Notes under the pieces: generated by a model | Database searches by the model: none | What the model was told of the DNA's origin: nothing | What the model saw: the letters and a program-made list of their open reading frames with translations, nothing else | Shown here: in pieces, positions 9,696-19,143 of the stretch | Numbering within the stretch: position 1 is the stretch's first letter | Layout of the letters: each line of letters begins with the position of its first letter | Position numbers and translations under genes: made by a program | From: Bacteroidales bacterium | Lineage (GTDB): Bacteria; Bacteroidota; Bacteroidia; Bacteroidales; F082 | Reading direction: 5' to 3' | Assembly: GCA_030683155.1 (NCBI GenBank) | Contig: JAUXMV010000025.1 | Coordinates: 1 to 64,000, forward strand | DNA: 64,000 nt

Positions 9696-12600
9696 TTACC
9701 TCACACTACTCAGAAGTATCTTCCTTACAACAGTTTGCTTTTCTGTGGAGAGCTTAAGTATATAACTCCCTGAAGGGATATTTCCGGAATCGAAATAGAA
9801 GGTTTCAACACCTTTTTCTACGTTTTTGTCAAAAAGAACGACAGTTTTTTCCCCTAAAATATTGTAAAGCTCAAGTCTGGCTTTTGTGCTTTCATTGAAA
9901 CGCATTTTGATTGTTGTTTTGCCGGCAAAGGGATTTGGATAGTTGTAAAGCTGTAAAGGTTCTTGCCCCAAATCTTGAATTCCAACAACTTTTTTGCCTT
10001 GCAGCAGCATATTGTCGAATCGGTTGTTGCCCGAGCTACCGCTTGCTTCTGTGCCGTGAAAAGTGATTTTAATATGAAAATCATTATTATTATTCGCATC
10101 TTCAATGTTTGTCAAGTCAAACTCAAAAAGCTGAAAATTTTCTGTAATATATACATTACCTTCAATTTGAACCCACGGTGAAATGTCATTAATGCGGTAA
10201 AAAACCCGTTGAATTCTTTGTCCGTTATTGGTTCTAACAACGGCATAGCTAAATTTTATGGCTTCATAGCCTGTGGTTGGCAATTTTATAATTAGTTCTC
10301 GTGTATCCGAAGGGTTTCGAACGCGAAGTGCATAACCGGCCGTCACATCCGGCAAGCCATTTAATGTGCTTCCTTCGTTCACACGATCCATATAGCCTGC
10401 TCCTGTACCGGGATAACTGATCAAAGCTCCGGAAACAAGGCTTGAATCTGCTGAAACCAACGTGATGTTGCCAGTAGGCAAATCGTTAAAGTGCCAGTAA
10501 TGAATAACAGCATCTGAAGGATTACCATCTTCTGCAAACAATGCTCTTATCAAATGTTGATCAGAATTGGGGATAACTTCTGCGATTTGTCGGCTACCTG
10601 CGGGCAATCCCTCCCAGCCTGCAAAAATATATCCCGGAAGCGGAATGGCTTCAAGCTGCAATGGAACCCCCTGAAAGTAAATGCCAGTCCAGGGATATGG
10701 ATTTTCGACTATTCCGGGAGTTTCACCGTTGACTTTGATACTGTTGATTTTAATATAGCCTGATGCAGGATCAGAAACCTCCAAAGTTATTTGTGTTTCT
10801 GGGCCAAGTTCAAACTTATTGCGCAGATGCTGTCGTTGATTTTCGGGTCTGTGAATAGCAAAATAACGCAACAGCTCCAGATTGTCTTGCCAGACTTCCT
10901 GATTCACCGGATGTCCCCACCGATTAATGTGCAAAGGCATAAATTCCTCAATGTTGCTTGCATATTGGTCGATGACGCTGATTACCCTCTCCGGCTTGAA
11001 AAAACTGTTTAGCAAATCGGCAAAGCGACTAATAAAAGTTACTTTGAAAGTTTCGTTTTCCAAAAATTTACGAAGCAAAAGCGTTGCGTCAGGAGGGTTG
11101 GCCCACGTATTGCCTTCTGTTGTCGTGGCAAAATCGAGCATATCATGCATCGGGGCATCCTGACCTCCAATAAGTCCGAAACCAAAGTCGGTATCATACA
11201 TCATCCATCGCCATCGGCCATCGTGTCCGTATGATGCGTCAGGCTGGTAATTATCTGTGCGCAAACGCCAGAATCGCATATTATTTCCGGGCCAGTCGCA
11301 GTTGTTGGCATAAATATTTGCAATCTGATAACTCATATAGTTGTCAACATCAATGCGTGTGCAAATTGAATCGAAATGCTCACTCGCCTGCAAGCCATTA
11401 TTGTTGATGTAATTAAGCGTTTGCTGAAAGTGAATGCGGTCACCTTCATCTATCACCAGATAATAATCTCTGAGTATATCCACATTTTCGATGTCTACAT
11501 TATAGATCTGCCCAAGATAATATTTATCGAAACGCTCCCGCAGATTTGTGACTCCCCAAAATTCCCCATTGATAAATAAAAGAGCAGGCTTATATTTTTG
11601 CGTGTCAAAATTCAGATCTTTAACCAAAGCATGAATCATTGCATCTCTGAAAAGTGTTGGTAAATCATAGAAATCTTGTCCGGAATTTCTAAGAAGAAGT
11701 CTTTTATAATCTCCAACACCATCACCGAAAACATCAAAATCAAGTGTGTTCGTACCATATTCACTTCTGGCATAAACTCTTAATGATTTCATAGGTGCAA
11801 CGCGCGTTCTGCCGCCATGAATACGGAATCCAACTGCCTGACTGATATAGTTTCCATCAGGATAAATGAACTCAATATTGCCCGCTCGTTCCCACTCAGC
11901 GCCATCCTGATAATAGTTGGCATTGGGATAGCCAAAGTAGTCTTCATAATTCCAGCCTAATTCATTGTAGTAATTTCCTGGCACATAAATCCCGATTGAG
12001 TCATCAAACAACGACTCCGAATCTATAGCAATAGAAACTACAGGAAAATCAAATGATACTTCAAGTTTTGTTTTCGTGGCTGTTTCCGAAGGAAGATAGC
12101 CTTGTCTGAATGCCTTTGATCTGACGACAACAGCTCCCGGAAAATTGCCTTGTGGCATGTGCCATCCAAATCCGTTTGGATCAGCTTCAATGGGTGTTGT
12201 ACGTATAAACATCAGGCTGTCGGATTGTACACCTTCAACAGTGAAAACGCTGGAATAAAGCAACGAAGTTGTATCAGGAGCTGCACCATTAAGGGTGAAA
12301 AAAACTTCGGCATTATTGTCATTGTGCTCAATTTCAAGCTCGAAAACATCCTCACTTATTTTCGTGATTTGAATGGTTGGCGGACTTAGAAAACCCAGAT
12401 AACCTTCATTGGCATTACTATAACCCGGCGTCGGCTGATCAAAATACAGCAGTTGAAGTCCACTATCAGGCAAACGTCCATAGGATATGTCAGTTGGAAT
12501 TCTGACAGGTGCAATTTCATCAATGCGTGTTCCATTGGGTTTGGTGAGTAGAATTTCTTCTCCGGCAGCGCTGATACTGTATGACGTGTGAAGAATGCCA

Positions 12601-12905
12601 GAAGGATCTGTTTTGTTTTTTCCTGAAGCAAATACGAGCAAAAACTCACCTGATTGTAGCGTTATCTCTGGAAAAACCCACTTAAACGGATTGTTATAAT
12701 TATCACTTAAACCATAGCCGGCAAGGTTCACCGAGTTCTCTCCGTTGTTAAAAAGCTCTATCCAGTCAGAAAAATCACCATCTTCATCCGGAATTACGGA
12801 TGCATTAGATGCCATGATTTCATTGATAGAGATTTCTTGTGCAATTGCGGGCTTATGAATGATAAAAGCTAAACCAAAGAGTAAAACAAAAACAAAAGTT
12901 CTCAT
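9696..12905 (-). CDS. Secreted CotH-kinase family protein: lamin-tail domain, chitobiase-like domain, CotH kinase core, T9SS sorting domain
   Basis: N-term ISINEIMASNASVIPDEDGDFSDWIELFN (LTD); EVFFTLNGAAPD; FRIHGGRTRVAPMKSLRVYARSEYG and MMYDTDFGFGL (CotH); C-term YNYPNPFAGKTTI...SGSYILKLSTEKQTVVRKILL (T9SS type A). Confidence 0.9.
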   Translation of the reverse strand: MRTFVFVLLFGLAFIIHKPAIAQEISINEIMASNASVIPDEDGDFSDWIELFNNGENSVNLAGYGLSDNYNNPFKWVFPEITLQSGEFLLVFASGKNKTDPSGILHTSYSISAAGEEILLTKPNGTRIDEIAPVRIPTDISYGRLPDSGLQLLYFDQPTPGYSNANEGYLGFLSPPTIQITKISEDVFELEIEHNDNNAEVFFTLNGAAPDTTSLLYSSVFTVEGVQSDSLMFIRTTPIEADPNGFGWHMPQGNFPGAVVVRSKAFRQGYLPSETATKTKLEVSFDFPVVSIAIDSESLFDDSIGIYVPGNYYNELGWNYEDYFGYPNANYYQDGAEWERAGNIEFIYPDGNYISQAVGFRIHGGRTRVAPMKSLRVYARSEYGTNTLDFDVFGDGVGDYKRLLLRNSGQDFYDLPTLFRDAMIHALVKDLNFDTQKYKPALLFINGEFWGVTNLRERFDKYYLGQIYNVDIENVDILRDYYLVIDEGDRIHFQQTLNYINNNGLQASEHFDSICTRIDVDNYMSYQIANIYANNCDWPGNNMRFWRLRTDNYQPDASYGHDGRWRWMMYDTDFGFGLIGGQDAPMHDMLDFATTTEGNTWANPPDATLLLRKFLENETFKVTFISRFADLLNSFFKPERVISVIDQYASNIEEFMPLHINRWGHPVNQEVWQDNLELLRYFAIHRPENQRQHLRNKFELGPETQITLEVSDPASGYIKINSIKVNGETPGIVENPYPWTGIYFQGVPLQLEAIPLPGYIFAGWEGLPAGSRQIAEVIPNSDQHLIRALFAEDGNPSDAVIHYWHFNDLPTGNITLVSADSSLVSGALISYPGTGAGYMDRVNEGSTLNGLPDVTAGYALRVRNPSDTRELIIKLPTTGYEAIKFSYAVVRTNNGQRIQRVFYRINDISPWVQIEGNVYITENFQLFEFDLTNIEDANNNNDFHIKITFHGTEASGSSGNNRFDNMLLQGKKVVGIQDLGQEPLQLYNYPNPFAGKTTIKMRFNESTKARLELYNILGEKTVVLFDKNVEKGVETFYFDSGNIPSGSYILKLSTEKQTVVRKILLSSVR

Positions 12906-13132
12906 CGACTATGGATTTTCCTGAAACATAGTTCAGCAGTAATTGGCTGTTTTTTTGACCTTAATACTAACACTCCTTTTGTTAAAAAATTGTTAAATCA
13001 CTTAAAAAAACAGATGATGTTTTTAAAAATAAAGTTGCATCAAGACACTTCAAAAAATTTCATAATGTGGTAAATGCTCTTTGAAAGACATTTGTACCTA
13101 TATCGTTATTTTTTTTCAGATAGAAAACGAGC

Positions 13133-16100
13133 CTACATTTTTAACAATTTTCTGGAAATCAATTGCTTGTCTGTTCTAACAACGCAGTTATAATAACCCG
13201 CAGGGAGCTTGTTAGCATCAAATGTGAATGAGTGATTACCATTTAAAAGAATGCCACTTGCCAGTGTAGCTACTTTTATGCCCAACAAATTGAAAACGCT
13301 TATTTCAACATTTGTGTTTTCAACTAAGCTGATGACTATTTCAGTTTGATCATTGAAAGGATTCGGATAGTTTTCGACTGCGACTGTTTGATTGTTGTTT
13401 ACGTATTCAGGCACATCCATCGTTACCGTGCTTACAACAATATCATCCAATCGTAACATATCGCGGCTTCCATCACTTTGGTTTATTTGCTGCCCTGTGA
13501 AAAAGTATTTCCATCGCAATTGCAGATAAGGCTCGTTGTTTGCTTCCGCCGGCAATGTAACCGGGCCGAAAACTGTTGTGTGTCCCGCTTGTGCATTTCG
13601 CATGTATTCAAGAGGCTCTCCGCTTTGGTTTGTCACATTCACAAAACTGCCTTCATGCCCAATTCTGTATTGCAAAATTATCGCATAAGCACGTGAGTTT
13701 GGGATAACCGTGCCGGCAGTCCAGCCCACTGTAATATTTTCTAATCCGCGTGTATCAATCGCCAGTACAGCAGCTCCAAGGTCGCGACCACGTCCGGTAT
13801 TAATAAAGGAAATACCTTCGCTTCCAAGTCCGTTAAGCCTTGTTCGCCGTGTAAGGCGATAAGGAAATCCAACGTTTGCCATGTCATCTGCATGATATTC
13901 TCCCGCTGGAATATGATAAGGTCGTGTCATGGGATCGTTTTGCAAAGGATCATTTTTGGAACTTTGCTGAAATACCATATGTGCAGGAAAGCTTCGTTCA
14001 GCATTATTTTCGTCCCAATAGGTAAAATGATATGGACCATTGGCCAGACGGTAAGCTGCCGGATTGAGTGAGTCGCCGGCGAAATCGTTGCTTGCTTCAA
14101 AAACGGCATCTACCATACTGTTGGCTGTCATAACAAGTTCTGCTGTTTCACTTTGTGAACTAATCTGCCCCGTCCAGCCCACAAAACGAAAGCCAGGTTT
14201 TGGATGTGCTTTTAGTTTTAAAGGAATTTGTGTGAAATAGATTCCCTGCCAGATCAAATCAACAATTTCGATTGAATTTACCTGCACAGTGCCCATTTCC
14301 GGATTATTGTTACGGATTGTGAGCTGGGCAGTGCCTTGTAAACTGAATTGATTTTTGATGTGCTGCCTCATAAATGCAGGTCTTTGTTGGGCAAAAACAC
14401 GCATTACATTTACGTTATTTTGCCATTCAGACAATATTGTAGGTCGTCGCCAGCGAAGAATATGCTCTTGCATTTCGGGCTGAAGCATGTTTTTTACAGA
14501 ATCAATGACAGAAACCACATTGGATTCCTTAAAGTCAGTGTTAAGTAAATCGCAGAATCTGTTTATAAACTGATGCTTGTAATTGATGTTTATAAGCAAA
14601 TTTCTCAGCAAAAAGGTTGACCATGGCGGATTGGGCCAGTTAGGGCCGTTTGTGGCTAGCGCAAAAGAAAGAGTGTTGTGTGATGCTCCGTAAGTTGCTC
14701 CGGGTACATAATTGAAATTTAAGCCAAATGCGAAATCCATATCAAGAAGCATCCATCTCCAGCGGCCATCACGTCCGTTAAGGGCTCCAGGCTCGTATGC
14801 ATCGCGCAGATATCGCCAGAAAAGACTGTTGTTTCCGGGCCAGTCGGTATTCATGGAATAAATATTGGCGATCTGAAAATCGGTGAAGCTTTCAATGTCC
14901 ATCCTGGTTGAAAGTGTCTTGAAATTTTCATCTGAAAGCAGGTTATTGCTGTTCACAAAACTCCGCATACTATTATAATGATTGGCACCTCCGGGATTTC
15001 CAAACTTAAATGTCGAGTTGTTTTCAAGGATGGTCATTTCCATCTCCTCAATACCATATCTGGCATAAATATAGTGTTCGTCGTAACGGTCGCGCACATT
15101 GTGAATTCCCCAGTATTCTCCGTTGATGAATAAAATCGCAGGCTGATAAAACTGCCGGTCAACATTCATATTGCGCATGAGCGATTGCACAACTGCATCT
15201 CTGAAAACCGTCTGATCCCAATCATTTCCTGAGTTTCGCAGTAAAAACCGTTTAAACATATCGGTGCTTTTATCAGGAAAAAGCTGATAATTGATCCAGC
15301 TATTTCCATATTCGGCTCTTGCATTAATGCGCAGTGATTTACGCGGACGGCTGCGTGAGGTGTTGCCATGTATGCGTATCCCAATATTTTCGCTGAACGC
15401 AAGGTTACCGTCTTTTTCAATTAAAGTCAGGTTAGCAGGTCGCTCCCATTCCATGCCATCCTGAAAATAGTTGTTGTGATTGCCATAAACATAAATGCCA
15501 ATTTCAGCATCAAACAGATTATCAAAATCTGTGGAAAGAGAAAAAACCGGAAGCGAATAGCGTTGATTTCCGTTTGGATCAACAATGTAAGTATTTGTTG
15601 TAACAGGTCCGGGAGGCGCATCAGGATGCATAAGTCTGGCGCGGATAACGTTAATTTTATAAACCTCTCCAAGTGGCGGTTGCCAGCCTTCGTAATAGGG
15701 CGGACCGGGATCATTGTTGTTATTGGTTGGGATCATCGAAATCGTATTGGGCTCACCAACCCTGCTTTGAACCAAAACCGGTTCCGTATATAGATTGCTT
15801 TCGGTGGTTGGTACAGAGCCGTCAGTAGAATAGTATATCTGCGCTTCATTATGCGTGGAGCTTATGTTTAACTCAATTGCAGAAGTGTAATAGCCATCGA
15901 GATGTGAAACAGAAGGCTTACCCAGAATCAAACTATAACCCGTTTCACTGTTGGCTGCTCCGGGCGTGGCCGGGCTGAAATATCGCCATTCGCTGAGCTG
16001 ATTGCGCAACCTGCCGTAAGAAATGTCGGCTTGAAGTGTGATGGCAACTGTGCTGTCAATTCTTTCACCAGAGGGATGTGTCAGAAGCAGTTGTTCGCCT

Positions 16101-16450
16101 GCTGCACTTATACTGAAATTTGTATGAAGTGGTTGCTGAGTGTTGATGCGGTTTTTACCGGATGCCCAAACCAATAAATACCCGCCGGGCTGAATACCTT
16201 TTGCAGGAAAAACCCATCTGAAAGGTTGCTCAGGATCATCTGAAAGACCATAACCAGCAAGACTTAATGCCTGATTGCTCGTATTGTGCAATTCGATCCA
16301 GTCGGAGTAGTCGCCGTCTTCATCAGCAACGGCTGTTGCATTCGACGACATAAATTCGTTGATTAGGACTGTTTGTGGAAAAACACAGACATTTAAAAAC
16401 AGTAAAAACACAATAAGTATTGAGGCCTTCGCCTTGAAATTATTCAACAT
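13133..16450 (-). CDS. Secreted CotH-kinase family protein, paralog of the preceding gene; LTD, chitobiase-like, CotH, T9SS sorting domain
   Basis: VLINEFMSSNATAVADEDGDYSDWIELHN; QIYYSTDGSVPTTES; IRIHGNTSRSRPRKSLRINARAEYG; LLDMDFAFGL; ENYPNPFNDQTEIVISL... Confidence 0.9.
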   Translation of the reverse strand: MLNNFKAKASILIVFLLFLNVCVFPQTVLINEFMSSNATAVADEDGDYSDWIELHNTSNQALSLAGYGLSDDPEQPFRWVFPAKGIQPGGYLLVWASGKNRINTQQPLHTNFSISAAGEQLLLTHPSGERIDSTVAITLQADISYGRLRNQLSEWRYFSPATPGAANSETGYSLILGKPSVSHLDGYYTSAIELNISSTHNEAQIYYSTDGSVPTTESNLYTEPVLVQSRVGEPNTISMIPTNNNNDPGPPYYEGWQPPLGEVYKINVIRARLMHPDAPPGPVTTNTYIVDPNGNQRYSLPVFSLSTDFDNLFDAEIGIYVYGNHNNYFQDGMEWERPANLTLIEKDGNLAFSENIGIRIHGNTSRSRPRKSLRINARAEYGNSWINYQLFPDKSTDMFKRFLLRNSGNDWDQTVFRDAVVQSLMRNMNVDRQFYQPAILFINGEYWGIHNVRDRYDEHYIYARYGIEEMEMTILENNSTFKFGNPGGANHYNSMRSFVNSNNLLSDENFKTLSTRMDIESFTDFQIANIYSMNTDWPGNNSLFWRYLRDAYEPGALNGRDGRWRWMLLDMDFAFGLNFNYVPGATYGASHNTLSFALATNGPNWPNPPWSTFLLRNLLININYKHQFINRFCDLLNTDFKESNVVSVIDSVKNMLQPEMQEHILRWRRPTILSEWQNNVNVMRVFAQQRPAFMRQHIKNQFSLQGTAQLTIRNNNPEMGTVQVNSIEIVDLIWQGIYFTQIPLKLKAHPKPGFRFVGWTGQISSQSETAELVMTANSMVDAVFEASNDFAGDSLNPAAYRLANGPYHFTYWDENNAERSFPAHMVFQQSSKNDPLQNDPMTRPYHIPAGEYHADDMANVGFPYRLTRRTRLNGLGSEGISFINTGRGRDLGAAVLAIDTRGLENITVGWTAGTVIPNSRAYAIILQYRIGHEGSFVNVTNQSGEPLEYMRNAQAGHTTVFGPVTLPAEANNEPYLQLRWKYFFTGQQINQSDGSRDMLRLDDIVVSTVTMDVPEYVNNNQTVAVENYPNPFNDQTEIVISLVENTNVEISVFNLLGIKVATLASGILLNGNHSFTFDANKLPAGYYNCVVRTDKQLISRKLLKM

Positions 16451-16607
16451 TAAGGGTAATTTTCAAAAAAACTGCAAGTTACAAAACAAAGATGGGAACG
16501 GGGCTGAATAATAAGGCAAAGGTCTTTTATAAACAGTAGTCGTTACTTTATAGCAACTTAATAATCTGGTTTTTAAAACAAAAATACAAGGAGGTCTTTG
16601 ATCAAAA

Positions 16608-17291
16608 CTACTCTTCTGTTTCCTCTTCTTTTTTCTGCTTGCTCCAATCAACAAAGAACTTTCCATTGGTCAGGACAATGGTGTCAGTTTCATCCGATTT
16701 TTTAGTGTTTTCATGATAATGAGGGTCGCCGTTTGCGAGCATTCCACCTCCGGCTTTTGTAATAAGTTTTTTCTCAAGGTTTCCTCTGATACCGGATCCT
16801 GTCATGGTTGCAACAGGTCTCTTTTTGTAATACACACCATTCAGCGTAGCTTCAAAAAATCCTTTTACGGAAGTTGAAGTAATTTCCTCAATTGTGAGCG
16901 TACCACTCATCGACTCTCCATCGTGAAAAGCATGCCCCAAACCCTTTGTTTCTTCAGTATAGTCAACTAAAACCCACACCAGATCTTTGTTTGCGTTTTT
17001 CTTTTTGGATGAGGATTCAATTTCTTTTTCTGAGGTGATTTCGTAGGTTCCGGGCTTCAACTCATCAGTAAAATAGTACATTCTGATCCAAACCTGAATA
17101 TCCGGACTCACTTGAAAAGCCGCAAGCGCAAGGTATTCAAAACCAGATATCGGAATTCTCAGTTTTTTTGCTTCTGCCTTCCACTCTTTGCCATCAACTT
17201 CACATGATATAAAATTGGTGTAATCCTGCGCAAATAGAGTGCTTCCGATCCCAAAGAGCAGGATGAACATGACGATAATTTGTTTTTTCAT
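16608..17291 (-). CDS. Secreted hypothetical protein (possible DUF6252-like)
   Basis: Signal peptide MKKQIIVMFILLFGIGSTLFAQ; no confident family assignment. Confidence 0.6.
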   Translation of the reverse strand: MKKQIIVMFILLFGIGSTLFAQDYTNFISCEVDGKEWKAEAKKLRIPISGFEYLALAAFQVSPDIQVWIRMYYFTDELKPGTYEITSEKEIESSSKKKNANKDLVWVLVDYTEETKGLGHAFHDGESMSGTLTIEEITSTSVKGFFEATLNGVYYKKRPVATMTGSGIRGNLEKKLITKAGGGMLANGDPHYHENTKKSDETDTIVLTNGKFFVDWSKQKKEEETEE

Positions 17292-17449
17292 AGCTGTTTT
17301 ATTGTTTAATGATATGTGAATAAAATTAAAAAGCGATTGATTTTACTTATATGAAGATGTCAAAATTAGCATTTTTAGAAAACAAATTCAAAGGTCGAAT
17401 AATGATAAATCACTTTTTTACCTGTTTTCTTCCTGAATCAGCAAGCTGC

Positions 17450-17863
17450 TTATTGTTGTTTTATCGGACCAAAAGATTTGTCAATGATTTCCGGCAGAAA
17501 TGGTCTGCCATTGCGGTTGATTGAAGTTCCGGTTACTCTTGCACTGATGACGGGTTTGCGGTCGGGAAGCCTGAAAATATTTTGTACAAAGGCAAAACGA
17601 AGCGGTGAAAGTCTTTCTGCAACACAATCTACATAGAAAACATCGCCGCTGCGTAATGGAAAATGATAATCAATTTCGATGCGCTTAACGACAAGAATAA
17701 TCCCTTCTTCGGTAAGTTTTGCAAAATCAAGTCCAATATGATGAAGGTATTCATGGCGTGCATGTTCCATATAATGCTGATAGTTGGCATTGTTAACGAT
17801 TCCTTGCATATCGCATTCATAGTCACGCACTTTAAATTCCAGAGAAAAAGGAGTTTCACCCAT
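17450..17863 (-). CDS. Acyl-CoA thioesterase, 4HBT hotdog fold
   Basis: EFKVRDYECDMQGIVNNANYQHYMEHARHEYLHHIG; start MGETPF chosen rather than the longer track start. Confidence 0.88.
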   Translation of the reverse strand: MGETPFSLEFKVRDYECDMQGIVNNANYQHYMEHARHEYLHHIGLDFAKLTEEGIILVVKRIEIDYHFPLRSGDVFYVDCVAERLSPLRFAFVQNIFRLPDRKPVISARVTGTSINRNGRPFLPEIIDKSFGPIKQQ

Positions 17864-17968
17864 AGTCAATTGATATTTTTTTTGTTTAAGGGTGTAAAAA
17901 TAGTTCATTTTAACCAAAGCCTCTTATCGAATTCCGGTTTCTGTAAAAAGCATAGTTTTGCAATAAAA

Positions 17969-18493
17969 ATGTCAATGGATTTTATAAAATTTGTTTCAGA
18001 GCGTTACAGTGTCCGTAATTACGATCCGCTGCGGAAGGTTGAAAAAGAGAAGCTTCTGCGCATTATTGAGGCCGGCAGAATGGCGCCCTCTGCTGCAAAC
18101 AGACAACCATGGAAGGTACTCGTTGTTCAGTCGCCGGAAAACCTGAAACGACTTCAGACCGCTTATCCGGCAAATTGGTTTGCAAATGCATCAACGATAC
18201 TTGTCGTCAAAGGAATGCCAGATGAAGCCTGGACGCGCAAAGCAGACGGTTATAATGCCATCGAAACCGACCTCACAATTATGATGGATCACCTGATTCT
18301 GGCAGCACATGCCGAAGACCTTTCTACTTGCTGGATTGCAGCTTTTGACAAACAAAAACTTCAGGATGTGTTGCAACTTGCTGATAATGAAGTTGTATTT
18401 GCGATTACACCGCTGGGTTACCCAGTTGAAGGGGAAACTGCCACACGTCCGAAAACACGAAAAAGCCTCGATGAAATTGTAGAATGGATATGA
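17969..18493 (+). CDS. Nitroreductase family protein
   Basis: DFIKFVSERYSVRNYDPLRKVEKEKLLRIIEAGRMAPSAANRQPWKVLVV; ITPLGYPVE. Confidence 0.92.
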   Translation: MSMDFIKFVSERYSVRNYDPLRKVEKEKLLRIIEAGRMAPSAANRQPWKVLVVQSPENLKRLQTAYPANWFANASTILVVKGMPDEAWTRKADGYNAIETDLTIMMDHLILAAHAEDLSTCWIAAFDKQKLQDVLQLADNEVVFAITPLGYPVEGETATRPKTRKSLDEIVEWI

Positions 18494-19068
18494 AAAAAGA
18501 CCATAAAAGTCTTTTGCAGTCTTCAGTGCAAGAAAACGATTTTAATGAATTGCTCGTTTTGCTTCGGCAACCGCTTTCGAAGCAGCATATTTTGATGATT
18601 GCTTCATTGGTCGAAAAACGACCTGATTTGCTTCAATATGTTTTTGAAGTCATTAGAAGCAAAAACCAAAAAGACGCAATGCGCGCTTCCTGGCTTTTGA
18701 GCCATCTCTGGGATAGAAGTCCGCAATTATTAAGACCTTTTCAGCATGAATTAACAGAATTACTTTTTCAAACAGATTCAGATTCTGTCCGCCGGAACAT
18801 TTTGAGAATCCTAGATGGAATGCCTGTCAATGAATCCGATATGGGAAATCTGATCGATGTGTGCATGCAATGGATGCTTTCAGAAAATCATGCAATAGCC
18901 GTCCGATGCAACGCAATGCAGATTCTTTTTCGCATTTGTCAGGTCGAGCCGGATCTCAGTGGAGAAGTAAAAGCCTGCATACTTGCATTAAATGATTATG
19001 GTTCAGCAGGTTTTAAATCCAGGACAAATAAAATAGTAAAACAATTGAAGGCTTTACAGCCTGATTGA
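18484..19068 (+). CDS. Hypothetical protein, helical repeat (HEAT-like)
   Basis: Intact ORF overlapping the nitroreductase stop by 10 nt; leucine-rich helical pattern. Confidence 0.55.
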   Translation: MDMKKDHKSLLQSSVQENDFNELLVLLRQPLSKQHILMIASLVEKRPDLLQYVFEVIRSKNQKDAMRASWLLSHLWDRSPQLLRPFQHELTELLFQTDSDSVRRNILRILDGMPVNESDMGNLIDVCMQWMLSENHAIAVRCNAMQILFRICQVEPDLSGEVKACILALNDYGSAGFKSRTNKIVKQLKALQPD

Positions 19069-19143
19069 AATGACGACTCATTGAAATCACCTTTCCTTTC
19101 AAGAAAACAGTTTTTTGCAGAAAATCGGCTCCGATTAACTGGT

